Shown in pieces: positions 36,633-50,025 of a DNA stretch of 64,000 bases. Location of the stretch: positions 21,309,807 to 21,373,806 of the forward strand of contig NC_049980.1 in NCBI RefSeq assembly GCF_000003815.2, given 5' to 3'. How positions within the stretch are numbered: position 1 is the stretch's first letter; every line of letters starts with the position of its first letter. Origin of the DNA: Branchiostoma floridae. Its lineage: Eukaryota > Chordata > Leptocardii > Amphioxiformes > Branchiostomatidae. The position numbers and the translations under genes were made by a program. The notes under the pieces were generated by a model. The model was given only the letters and a program-made list of their open reading frames with translations, had not been told where the DNA came from and did no database searches.

Positions 36633-39600
36633 TGTCATGGTGCTTGTTTAAGAATTTGAAACGGTTTTAAACTTTGCAAGTAAAATTTGAAAGCCATTGC
36701 CCTTCCAAAAATCCTTGAAGCCCATTAAAGAAGCAAAGCCAAGAGCACCTTGGGCTGTCGTTTAGAGGTAAATGTCCATCCAGGGAATCAAAAGAGATAA
36801 AACATTGTCCATCCTGAATGTCAAGGGAAATGCTCTGACATCAAGATTTCTGATAATAGCAACAAGTTAACCTTGAGATTTGCAGACCTTTTAGCAGAAA
36901 ATTCATCCTTGTTATTAACCCGCCCTTCATCGCTGTTGCTCAATACAGCTTGAGTTATGTAGTATTGCTGTGAACTTGTGAAGCACAGTCCTACTCCAGT
37001 CTTCACATGACCTTGCACTTAGGTACTATTGCTAAATGTATAGAGTTCAAATGACTGGATGACCTCAATTTCAGTTGATATACGATGTTACACGCAAAAA
37101 CATGTGATGAAAATATCACTGGCATTTCAGGAACTTCAATCTCTTGTGGCCATACAAAGGAAGGTTTACCAAATAAATTACATCCCTTTTAGAGGTAGGG
37201 CTTATTTGTAGCCACTATTGAATCTTGTTGCTAATGGGTATAGAAAGGGTTTTACTGTTACAGTAGCGGATACCTTTTACACGCTCTTGGATCAGTTTAT
37301 TCCAGGGATAACACGTTGCCAAACAGAGGTTTCAAATTGAAATATTTTCAAAATAATGCATATTCCAATTTGAAACTACATACAGTCAATGTTGTCTTCA
37401 TATCCCTAAATACCGTTTTTAAAACAACAGCTTTACCGGTAGATTACATTTTGGGCAAACTTTAAGGTGAACTGGTTCTGTTATTACTCAGTTTAATTAG
37501 AATTGGGATAAAAAACAACTTATGTGTCCTGAAAGATCTTCACATTGCATAACATTACCATTCCTGATCTTTTTGACCTTTCATTTGGCAGATCATATTC
37601 AAGTAAAGAGGAATGTGGCCCAACACTTTTGTATGAAAGGAACCTGATCCTGCTAACAAAAAAGCACATACTGCATTACCAAAACAATGGTAAGATTAAT
37701 TGGTGGCTGCAAAAGAAAGCTCTATTATATTTTGTATAGAAACAGACAAGTGTGATTCATTTAGTAAAATTAGACTATGTGATAACAACTCAGACTTAAG
37801 TTACTGAAATGGCACTCCATGTACAATGAAAAAGATGACTACCCTTAATTCATCATTTTACTTCTTTGAAATTACCGTGGTAAGAAATATGAATTTATGT
37901 CAACAAAAACAAACCACTGTGTACAAGGAAACCATGAAAACTTGCTGATGAAAACATGTAGCTTGTTTTTTGTCAATGCCCACATATGGATGACCCAAAT
38001 AGGGAATGACAAAATAGAAATTGGAAAGGGCAGTACTGAGAATTGAGTTTCAAAGCAAAGCCTGGCCAGATGTCTGTCTTACTTTGAAGGCTATCCAAAA
38101 CATTGCCAGAGCCCATCAGTACCTTTACATCTCATACTCTAATTTCCTACAAGCCTCTTTGCAGGGAAACTAACTTTTTCCTGTACTGTCAGTAGCTCAT
38201 TCCTCATCAGTGCAGGATGTCTTAAGAGATAGCGTTGGGCTATGGAGAAATCTACCAAGCAGGATAATAAATAGTGTGATGCTGAGAATAATGGACAATC
38301 ACATCTTCACCAATGTGTGATTACAGAAAGATGGGATGACCTGCTGACACCCTCTTATACAGACAGACGTCATTGTGAACAGGAACTAGAAAAGGTAATG
38401 TCCTTTTTATGTTTTAGTTTATTCATGGTTATGTAGAAGGGAGGCTGAAACGTTACACCTGGTGATCCCATTCTAAAACCACAGGATTCTAAATGTGCAA
38501 TGTTTGATACATATATTAAAATAAATTACAAAATTTCTTGTTGGAAGAAAGACACTTTTCTTACTTAGACAAGGCTTAAGTGTAAGGCCACATTGGGCAT
38601 ATGTCAGTTTGCTTTTAAATTACCCATGAAAGCGTTACAGACCCAGTCATCTACAAAGCACATTTTAATGACTTCAAATTCCATGACGAATGCCCCTGTG
38701 TTATCTCTCCTCTCACAGCATCTGCTCACAGCACCAAGGAAGGAGGAAAGCATGCAGCTGGACAACTGAGATTGCATATATCATGTACAACAGGGCAACA
38801 TGTACTCTAGGTAAAAAAAAGTTTCCTATCCTGTTAACTCCCTAAGTAAATGTTTTCCACAAGTTTTGTGTAGTGCATGGTGATGGCAACACAAACATTA
38901 AGTCAATAGAATATATGTTGCTCCTGGATGTTTAGCCAGGTGAATGCCTTAGTTTGACTAACCTTTACATACTTGTCTATATTATCAATAATGTTTATTT
39001 GGCAGTGACAAAATATTGCTAATTGACTTGCAGCTAAATAGAAGCTAAATAGCAATCTTTTTACATTGATCAAGATGATGTTTTTTAGACAATATTATAG
39101 ACTTCAGAGACTGCATTTTAGAGATCAATCAACCTCATAAATGTAGCTGAAAATGTCCTATATGCAAAAGGTATGCATTTTTCAATGTTCCTTTTGCCTT
39201 TTTCTACTTGAGAAAAACTTTATTCATTTGTAAGCATATATAGAAAATACATACCCCTAATATATCACAATTGTAACATCAACACTCATAATTTCCCAGG
39301 GTGCCAAGATATAGACTAAGTCTTGGCAAACTTTACTAAATAGTGCGCAAAACAAATCTTTCATGCAATTTAGAAAAAGGTAGCAAAATATGCACTATTG
39401 AATTACGTGTAAATTACGCCAAAGGTGAATAATTCACAGGGCACTGTATTACGGGTTTTAGCTGACACTGTGACAGTGTTTATTTTCTTCTATTGCTAGA
39501 CAAAAACTTATTTTGAAGCAGACATGAAATAGGGATCATTCTTTAGTGACTCTTCATTCCTCATGAGAATGGAACAGAGTTTTGAATAATACAAAAAGTA

Positions 39601-41639
39601 GGTGCCTTTTGTTAGTGCACAATATACATGATTGTATAGTAGCGCTATACGTTAGGCAAATGCAGAATCTATTCAATCTGCTAATGGGCACATCTGAAAA
39701 ACTACCACATGCTGAAGCTGTATTTTGGCAATACCCAATTATGTTCGTGGAAGTTCATTCTGAATGCCACTATCAAGGGTGTAATAAAATAGTGACAGGA
39801 TTTTGGGAAAACCCAAAACAATTTTCATGGTAGAAACAGCAGGAGAACTAAAAAAAATATCATTTTTTATATGATTTTGGCACTACACCATGGTGCATTT
39901 CCTACAAGCACTAAGCATCTTGAAGAAATGATGGCTTGAGCAAATGGCATTTAGTGTCAGAAATGTTCCACACGTATAATACTTGACATTCTCTGGTGTG
40001 CTTTTGCAGCCAAAACACTCTTGACATGACCACCATGGATCATGGGCAATAGTCTAATCAAGGCCGACAACTGCCACCTTCACTCCTTGCAGCACTACAA
40101 CTCCTAATCAATCGAAGTGTGCCAGCTTGTTCCTGACCTTTACTTGATTGACATTTGTTCTGCCAGTAACACGGAGTGTGAAATCTGCCCAGGCCAACCA
40201 CACAAAAAGTATTGACTAACCCGCAGAATACATATCAGCCCAAAGTCAGATGTCGGCACACACTGTATCAATAAGTGTATCAATCATTGTGGCCTGGGTC
40301 CCAAATATCAGGACACCAGGTGTGGGAAGGGGGAACCAATTTTACACTCAGGGAAGGACAATTTTACTTCTGAGTAAAGTGTCAAAAATAGTTTGCTTAC
40401 ATTTCATTAAAAACATTTTGCTTCTTTTCTATGTATACTGTCGGTAATTTGTAACCTTTCTGTATGCACATGTAGCACTGGCATGGGCAGCTGTAAACAG
40501 CTAGCCAGGAAAACATTTAATCATCTGGCATTTAACTCTAATAATCCTTGGTAACTTTAATAACAATCAAATAGTTCATCTACTAGCTGTCCTTACTGTG
40601 GACATATCAGAACTGGATGTCTGCCATAATGATATTAGATGTGGTGATGATTATGTAAAGAATAGGCTTTTAATGTTAATTTATTGTATATAAAGTTATA
40701 AAATACCTGCATTGTAAAAAAATGTGTTTAATTTTTCTTAACTTAACAACAATGCTGTGACAAGAACACATCAAATGTAGGAAAAGGTGACGAGTGTGAA
40801 CTCAGGTGCAATCCCTGGCTGGATAGGCACAGACAGCAGAGGCCACTAACATGCTGAAACTGCAATACCTGATTTTAGACTCCTTCATACATGGATGCAC
40901 CCCTGCCAGGGGAGACCATGTGCCAGTCATTTGACTTTGGCACATAATTCCGATGATCATTAAGTATAATAGGAAAGTAATTAACATCAGCTCAGTTATC
41001 AGCACCACGGCCAAAGTGGGTGACAGGTCATATACAGTTTTTCTCATCAATCCCTGTTTGCGCAAACTGCTGGCCAAGATCTGGATTGGCACTAAGCTCT
41101 AAATGGAGAAGACATTGATCTCTGATGTCATTATGATAACGAAATAACGAAGCATGATCAATGCCATTGATTGGCTTTGGTGAAGCAAGCCTTATAAATG
41201 TCAGTATGCATTATCAACCAAAACCCAAGAGCTTCTTGATCTTTTGTACAGTATTGATGGAGACATAGATAGATCTTTTTCCGTTTCCCTCAACTATCAG
41301 ATAATAACAAAATATTTGATATATATGTTGCTCAGGTGAGTAGACTGACTTTTCATTAATGTGACACTGTGACACAGACTTCAACTATCTCCATCTGTAA
41401 TGTCTTGTTGCTATTTCCCCATATGTACATCTGAACAAATAAACTTTGACAATGTATATTTTACACCTCATAACTGCCAGCATAATGGAACCAATACTTC
41501 CAGTTTTCAAGTTTCTTATCTAACTAGAGTTCCACGAACACATACCTTTGCCAAATAAACTAGGTTTGTTATGTAGAATGGTGTCTGTAGACAAATGCGT
41601 TACTCATTTCATTATGTTTTATAATTTTATGCTTGGAGT

Positions 41640-42600
41640 TGGTTTGTAAAATTTCGGAATTAATTATGCAAATAAGGTCCCAATTTACAATTAATCAATA
41701 TCAAGCATTGTATCAAGCATTGCTTAAGCTATCAGCATACCAAGAATCATGATGATCCTTTCTTGACTTATTCTCTTTCAAAGTCTTTAAATACACCCCT
41801 TATACTCTCTTTCCTCTTTCTCAGTTACATTTGTGACAACGTTGAAACTACTATAATGGAATGCAGTGGATTTATGAACTGTTCATAATCAATTATGCAA
41901 ATTAGCTGTTAATTTGCATAATAAGTATCACATTGTGTAAGTCTTCACTTAGGCTATCTACATGCCAAAAATCGTGACGATCCGTCAACACGTTCATATT
42001 TTCTCATTAATTATGCAAATGAGGTCGTCACTTGCATGATTAATATGTATTGCCATTTCTCTCTTTCTCAGCTACATATGTGACAAGTTTCAAAGTCCTA
42101 TCATGGAATGTAGTGGATTTATAAAATGTCCTCATTAATTATGCAAATTACCTGTTGATTTACATAATTAGTATTCCATTATGTAAGTCAACACTCATTC
42201 TATCTACATACCAAAAATCATGAAGATCCGTCAACACGTTGCAGAGTTATTCTCGTCCAAAGTTTGAAAGGAAACTGGCGCCTGCAGTACCAAAAAAGCC
42301 GCTAGAGGGCCCAAACTCACAGCACATACTCTCTGCCCCGTGGGCTATCTACCACGCATAAATCATGACCGCAGCATGTCCAGAACACGAGATATAAAAA
42401 ATTGAGTTTCCGCTGCAGTACCTTAGCAAGCCGCTAGGGGGCCCATTATCGAACTTGACCTTCGTTTTCCCGACCCCTACCCACCTACCAAATATCATCA
42501 GGATCCATCCAAGGCTTCTCGAGTTATGCTGTTAACACACAGACACACAGACACACAAACACGCCCAAAACATAACCTTAGCCATTCTGGCAAAGGTAAT
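41640..42600. repeat. Composite interspersed repeat with ~247-bp tandem units
   Basis: Two clear units start at about 41821 and 42068 (TCAG(T/C)TACATnTGTGACAA ... ATTATGCAAATTA ... CGATCCGTCAACACGTT), with a third, partial unit from 41640. The block continues into (CGCTAGAGGGCCC / CGCTAGGGGGCCC) motifs at about 42301 and 42432. It ends in a CACAGACACACAGACACAC tract followed by GGCAAAGGTAATAAAA, which looks like the 3' terminus of a retroposed element. The repeated ATTATGCAAAT motif is also scattered at 33060-33140. No coding frame. The family was not identified. Confidence 0.6.
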
Positions 42601-43814
42601 AAAATACAACTACTCATGGAGCATGAGCAAATGCAATAGACCTTGTCATCTGTGAGATGTGTCACTGTAGTTGTGTGAAGTAATTTTACACATCGCCACC
42701 CAGACAAGAACTCAGTTGTCATACTATATCATCTAGCATGTATTGGGTTGAGCTGGGTGTGGCTTAAATTCATGTAAAAAGTCAACTGGGGAGAATTCCA
42801 CAAGATGTTATCAAACTTCACCATCTTGATGAGATATTGAGTCAAATGCAGTTACATGTTTCATATTGTTCCACTGTGTGGGACAAATGATACTTTATAT
42901 CGTTGTTGTAAGCAATCGATGAATTTGATTATACTCTATATTTCTAACAAAGAGATGGGCAGTATAACTGTATAATGGCTAGTCTTCACATTGCATTTCA
43001 AGGCAGTTTCGTCTAGTGGGTCCACACTGGGCAGTCCGCACACTTTTATGTACTTCTTGACACACTCAATATATAACACTACACCTAGGATAATGCAGGA
43101 GTTGGTTGGCAGCAGCACTATTTTGCAGATATCACCTAACAACATCTCTAAAAATGTTAGTGTCTTGCCTCAAGACAATAGTCTGAAATTGGGCAAATGT
43201 TGACTTCTTACAGTCAGGGGAACAGCTCACTAACGGTGCAAACCCTGTTTTTCTGTGACAGGGGTTCATGGTAATGTATGGTAAGAAAGGGACGAAAAGA
43301 CTTTGAGGATCTGTGTTTGAGTTCACATTTCTTTTAATCGGCTGTGAAACAACATCATAGCATGGCTCGAAGGCGTGGTGTGTTTTAAGTGAAAATGTGT
43401 TTGGGGCGAGCCTTCCTTCCAGATATCTGTCCAAGTTGAATGCAAGCTGGTTCACCTCTGAGATGCTATGTAAGTAAATTTCCAATACTGCTTGCTGTTT
43501 ATAATTAAAAAAAGGCAATGCTAAAATCTTATTAAAAATTGGCTCGATTATGCACAAGAGTTTTCTATTTCTGACAACCTCAGTTGTTTTTGCTGAAAAT
43601 ATCTCTTTAATGGGCTAAAATCCTATGCAAAAATATTTTTGTGTTTTTTTTTTGGACATAGAAATAATGTTACCCCAGGTAATTAGCAGTAGAGATCACA
43701 GATATATCAGCTTACTGTGTGCAATCCTTAGATGCAAAAGTGATGGTGGCAATTGATACCTATGAAAAATATGAATATTGAACATGACTTATTGAAACAA
43801 ATAAGTTATCTACC

Positions 43815-43844
43815 CTGATGATGGTGTCTGATAGACATCGAAAC
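43815..43844 (+). other. Hammerhead-ribozyme-core-like motif, possibly Penelope-type element remnant
   Basis: CTGATGA (43815-43821) and GAAAC (43840-43844) flank a 7-bp stem, GGTGTCT/AGACATC, with a GAT loop. One unpaired T lies between CTGATGA and the stem. This order (CUGAUGA, stem II, GAAA) is the hammerhead core, found in Penelope-like and other retroelements. Stems I and III and a cleavage site could not be assigned confidently. Confidence 0.3.
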
Positions 43845-44007
43845 GCTGGAAGTAAGTAGTCTCTGGTTGTACCCAAAGAACCTTACTATATATAGTAAGT
43901 TATTTACCAGTACCTTTTGGAGAAAAATTGACTTTGGTATGGTTCTATTTGAGATTGAATATTGAAAACATTCTACTTAAAAGCAAGGACCTTACATTGC
44001 ATTGATG

Positions 44008-44069
44008 AAAGCTCCTTGATGAAAGGTAGCTGTATTCCATACATATATAACGTTATGTCAAGGAGCTTT
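44008..44069. repeat. Perfect 12-bp inverted repeat AAAGCTCCTTGA/TCAAGGAGCTTT
   Basis: Arms at 44008-44019 and 44058-44069. The right arm plus flank is related to the hairpin in UBL7 intron 1 (8714-8741). Confidence 0.6.
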
Positions 44070-47000
44070 TGATACCGTTATATATATTATATTCTTGGAA
44101 GATACCTCGGGCTTCTATACATACATACAGTATAGCTATTAGAAGTGTGCCTTTTACCAGAGGCTTTTCACAGAGTCTTGGCAAGATAAATGCAGGTTTT
44201 ATGTTGCCCACAGGAGATTTCTTTCATGGCAAGTGAGGACTTGCAATCTCTGGCTGAGCTCATCACCCTGAATGCAGAGAAAATGATCTGATAGCAGAAA
44301 GTGATGATTCAGGAACTCCAGAGGACAATCAGGTTGTGTCAATAGCTGTAACTCAAGCGCATTTGCCCTCTTTTGCTCTGGCACTAATCAGTGGCTTAAG
44401 TCAGTCCATTGAGCTGAGGACACTACCTCAACAGCTGCTGCTTCTCTACATGGGGCATGGATACATACCAAGTGCATGATTGTAGGTAAGGGCATTACCA
44501 CATCTATCATAGTCTTGTCAGACATTGTTTCATTTGTACAAGATAAATTCCACCAATGTTATCTGGAGGATGGCATCGAACAATTAACACAGCTCCTAGA
44601 ACACGTTCTCTGTCTGCACATGGAGTGGCAGATGCCTTTGGTATTCAGACACACAACTTCGAGGGCAAACAAGGTGGGCGACATGGTGGATTCTGATTAA
44701 AGGATCTGTTAATTGTTTGGCTCTACTGTCAGCGCCTGTTTAGGTCTGATGCATGGAAGGTCAGATTAATACAGCTCAGGAGCAACCAGGACAAATCACC
44801 TATGGGAGTCTGGGGATTTTCACACCACAATGGCCAGGAGATTGAGGGACACTTACAGAAATTGATTTTTTGGGTGGGAGGAAGCATGCAGTGTAGTCTG
44901 GGGTAGACTGTAGGGATCTAGGCTGCTGGATGTCACAGTGGCTAGAGCTGTTCAGATAACAAGGTAAGTCTTGTATGGGCAAGTCTGATTTATACATTAA
45001 TTTTGTAAATCTCACCAAAGACTAACAATGTATGATACAGACTTTTAAACCAACTCTTGAGTACCTGGCATGCATACAGAGAATTTGCCGGTCAGGAAAA
45101 GTTGCTTTCATGTTCAGTAAAATTACGAACTTGAAGGTAGACTATTATAGCAATCATTTCTTTATTGCTACATTTGACTAAGTTACAACATGCAACTTTC
45201 TAGCACTCTACCTTTGCCTAATGTCACTAATCTTACTTGTAGAGTAATAAGTGTTTTCTTGCTTGAACCCCTTACCTCCCCATGCCTGCATAGCTTCCTT
45301 AGAAAACCATAATCATACTATTACTATGTTACTTTTAGTAATCTCCAAGCAGACTTTTACCGGTGGCTATTGGACACTGCTTTGGCCCTTCTGATACTGT
45401 TTTAAGCTTAGCCTACCAGACATTCTGTTTGGAGATTAACTTTTAGACCTTGTGCCACATTGGCGAATTATGTAGTTTTCTGAAATTTCTTTGACACTTA
45501 AACATGCATGAAGATACCGGTATATACACGTATACACACTGGAGAGACTAGGCACCATTCATTAAACATTTTTAGAAATCATGCCAGCATTTCCATCCTG
45601 TGCTTTACAGTTTTCTGTGGAATTCTTAGAAGTCTTACTTACTTATCATAACATGACTTTGAGTGATACATAACATGACTTTGCAAGGACATAGCTTGGG
45701 AATGGTTTGAATGCTAAAAGATATGACAGCTTTGACACCACATTGGGAAGTATAGCAAATATGCTAGTGCTGTCTAAGCTAAAGGTTAAGGACCATTGTT
45801 TTGACATTATCCAATAGCACATTTTGAAATGGGGGAAATTTATCAAGCGATCATACTACTTTGATATTGGAACCCATTCATGAAATTACTCCCTGACAAT
45901 CAGCAGTCGATAATGGTTATTTGTCTGGTATTGGTACATTAATACATACAATGATACTTCATATCCCCTGGGCATGTGCCCAATGATATCAATCTAACAA
46001 AGAGGATCTTGGATTGTTCACAAATCTGTATACACCAATTGTGGCATGTTAAATCATAATTGCATATCTATATGAAAAAAGGAAATAATCTCTTTAAATA
46101 ACAATAGGTGTAATTATTACACCTATTAATATACGAAGAGAATTTGAATTGCTGTCATCAGAACTATTGAATACTGATACTACTAAAGACAGAAATAGGG
46201 ATTCAGCATTTCCAATCATTTGTTAAGATACCGTACAGTATTTCCATTACAGTATACCAACAATTACCAACAGGCTTTCAATCAGTCTTCTCAAGTTGAA
46301 CTAACTCAAAGCTTATGTGACATGACGTGAACAGAAGTGTGACATCAGTAACACAATGTCTGTAAGTTTCTAAATTAATATATTTTGACCTGGCATCCCA
46401 TTAACCACAGTACTTGGAGATATTTAGTCTGGCATAATGTTGATTCTATTGATATTCAAAGTTAAACAAATCGTTAAGCACAAGTTCTGATCATTACATC
46501 CCTTGATACATATCAATATTGTCTGCTGTAGGCACATAAACTTTCAGCAATACAATTGCAAATATTTATTTAAAAACTTATGTCTTGCAATTATTTCGGG
46601 TGGACATTTCATGGGGAAATGGGGTACAATTTGATATGGAGGCCATTTCTGTAGAGGTAAGCCTGCAAGGAAAGTAATACCAAAATGTGTACTAAGTGGT
46701 GTAAATGTGTGTTGCAAATGACCGCTGTGTGCGAAACTGACCTTTTGCGCTTATGATAGCAACGTGTGTACTTATACTACATTAACCTTGTGGGGCGTAC
46801 AGTACATTAAGCTTATATCTACTATGCTATGGGGAAACAGCCCAAGGGCTGATCAATTTTGGTAAGTGCTGTTGACATTGTTGATGTATGGAAAAGACAC
46901 CACCTCTAACAGCAGTACTCCATGAGTGGTCTCCTACCAAGCAACAGTAACTGTAACAGTTGCTGTTATGACTGTCGTAATAAATCATGTAATGTGGGAC

Positions 47001-49675
47001 AATGTTAGATTACTCATTCAATTTCTTCAGGCAATGCTGGGCCATAAGCTGCATGTGTATATCACCAATATACACTAAAATTAACAGGACACAACACAAC
47101 ACTACATGCATTATACATGCATATGTATGTTTTGGGAACTTTACCATTTAGAGAAAAAGTCTGTACTTACTGGTCAATCTTTCTATTGGTCATGGAAAGT
47201 CTGACTAATGAATAGTCTTGTTATATTTCTCAGGAAGCCTTACTGAATGAAATCTTACCACACTAGATTGGTTAGCTTTAGTTTGGCCAAAGATGTCACA
47301 CTGGTTAAAAGAAGTTTAGAATGTTGTCTCCTTAATTTCATCATGACATGAACAATTGCCCTAGACCGCCGTGCATTTGCATGTAGAGCAGCATGAAAAT
47401 TAGGAGTGAACATTACGAGTACAGTTGAATCGTGACAAATATCTGTAGAAGTCCAACGACCACATGCTTGGCTGCTTCATTGATCTGGAAACCTTGGATG
47501 GAATTGTTTTCATGAGTTCAATGCAAAGGTGGCTCATAATGTCAGGGTACAGCAACATCTTTTTCCTGAGGCTAAACTCAATTAAGACTGCTTGGAGCTG
47601 AGTCAAATTTTCTTTTCCTTTGGAAGTAGTCCCAAACACAAGTTGTTATACAGGTAAATCTAGACTCTACTTTAAGCTTTCCCTGGATTGTTTGGTTCTT
47701 AAATTTCAAAATGAAACCGGCATGAAAAAAGGAACATTTTAGCTTCCAATTGCCAAGTTGAACTATTCATCAAGCTGAACCACACCACCACGGGATTTTG
47801 CAATTTTGTGCAATCAACAGAAGTGTGCGATTATCCGTTGCGCAACTAACTGGCTTCTACAGTACCATTTAATATAGTGATTGATCAGACATCTCAAAAG
47901 GAAGCAAAGGGTGCTTAACAACTGGCTAAATTCTTGGTCCTGAAATTTCTATGGAAACCTTTGGTAAAGTCTAAAAGAATTCAATATGGCCAAAGAATCC
48001 ATAGCAGCTGAATTATGCAGAGCAAAGATACTAATTTTAGAATAAACATCCCAGTATAACAGGCCAGAACACACCCCTGGCCATACCTGTGGATACGTTC
48101 TATATAGAAGACTGGTTCCCCTGTATGACATGAAACACAGTTTGGATTTGGGTGGATTCATCTGGAAGATTGACTGCTGTGAGCCATTCAGCAACTGTGC
48201 ATGTCTGTCATGTAGTACACAGAATGATGAGCATGCATTGACAAACCAATATCAGTGTAACACAAACAGCTGAATGAGAAGGTAATGGCAACCCTACTGA
48301 GCATGTAATAGCAGCAAGGAAGCATAGGCCACTGTAATTGCAGAAATAAATTTTCATATTGACAAGGACAATGGTATCCTCTTCACAGAATGGATTGGAA
48401 GCTAGGGGTGACAATTTTATGGAATAGTTGAAAACGTGGGGCAATGTTGGACATTGTCTCTCTTTTACAGCCTAGAAGTAGGTTAATCTATGACCTCAAT
48501 CAGAGTTCTGGCAAAGAACTGTTTGGTGTGGCTGATCTTTGATTCTTTGGCTGACCTCATTTCCTGCTGGCCATTAATTGTTATGGTTGCAAGACCAAAA
48601 GGCCATGAAATGATGGCGACCTTTTCTTTCTCTTCTTGTCAATGATATTTTGCACCTGCAGCAGCAGTGGACTACTATGAGGTGTGAGAGGGCATAACTT
48701 TTGAGCAGGCAAAATGGCAACATTCTCCAACAGAAATGGCAACGGGAAGATCAGGTTGCAATATATTTCAATAACCTGCTAACAAAAAGATATCTTTTAT
48801 GACACAATCCTTTAAACACATTCAAGTGTACCAATGCCACCAAAGTACAGCATTTTTCTGATAAATATTTTCAATGATCATAGGATTATCAATTGAAAAT
48901 AGACATTAGAACTAAATCTACATTCTTCTAATGTTTTTGAACATAATTATAGTTCTTAGTTGCTGTCACCAGATAATTGAATAAAACATTGATTATTATT
49001 TTGATGACATCACACTGACCACAGCAGCAGATTCTGAGTCTGGATTTGCAGCTTGCAAAAAACGTACTTTTGGGAAGCAAGTAAATATCATAATATCTTG
49101 TAATTGTATGTGAAATATTAATATAAATAAACCTTTAAATAAATCTTTATTCATAAAATCAACATTTTAATATACAATGTTTGCTTCTGAACAGGTCTTT
49201 TCAGCAATCCATAATGTCTAGTTCTGAACTGGCTACCGTCTTTAATGTGACATCATAAAAAAAAGTAATAATCAAGGATTAATTCAATCATCTGGCTGCA
49301 GGAATAAAGACCTGTGAATATGGCCTTGCATGTTTTGATGTTAAAAAACATCACAAGGGTGAATATGCAGTGCAAATGTCTTTGTTTATACCCCTTTTCA
49401 CTAGGACGGCACTCTCGCCACACGCTCTCTGTGAGCTAAAATTTCAACATATCCCTTTGTATAGAAAAGAAACATATCGTTTTACACTTTATTTTGTGTT
49501 TTGTTGTCTTATCAGTCACACTTTTACGTTATGTAAGGTCGCAGTGAGAGCGCAGTGCAATCACTGTCTAGTGGAAAGGTGGTCTTACCGAATGATACTT
49601 TCATCATTGAGTTGATAAGAAAACATTTTGGTGTCATAAATGTTTCATGACCTCTGACATCCTCCACCCTTGAAA

Positions 49676-49735
49676 TCTTGAAAAACGGCTCAGGCCGAAT
49701 GATGTATCAAGGTTAAATAAAGGTTGAAAAAAAAA
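49676..49735 (+). mobile_element. LINE-like 3' end with poly(A)
   Basis: ACGGCTCAGGCCGAATGATG, then GTTAAATAAAGGTTG and an A-run at 49727-49735. A GC-richer 3'-UTR-like block ending in AATAAA plus a short poly(A) suggests a 5'-truncated retroposon. The 5' boundary is not visible. Confidence 0.4.
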
Positions 49736-49941
49736 CATATAGGCCACAAACAAAGCGTGGTCAATGACCTAAACCTGGCTTGGTAAAACATCTATAAAAA
49801 AAGTCAATTTTGTGACCAACAAGGTACTAGTAGACTAGAAGAAATGTCAAATATTGAAGAGAAGTATTAAGTGCATTCTCCAGAAAAGTTTGCTTTTTCA
49901 GTTATATTCGTAGAAACATTTCTCACTGTATAAAGGATTCC

Positions 49942-50025
49942 CAGGCAACAAAGTACATATATCTGTACAGAAAGGCTGGTACAGCTTCTTAATGTTTCTA
50001 TAAGGTCTTCGTACTTTGTTGCCTG
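49942..50025. repeat. 84-bp hairpin with perfect 15-bp arms
   Basis: CAGGCAACAAAGTAC (49942-49956) and GTACTTTGTTGCCTG (50011-50025). The loop holds a smaller CTGTAC/GTACAG inverted repeat. It could be a MITE remnant or an RNA hairpin. Confidence 0.6.
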
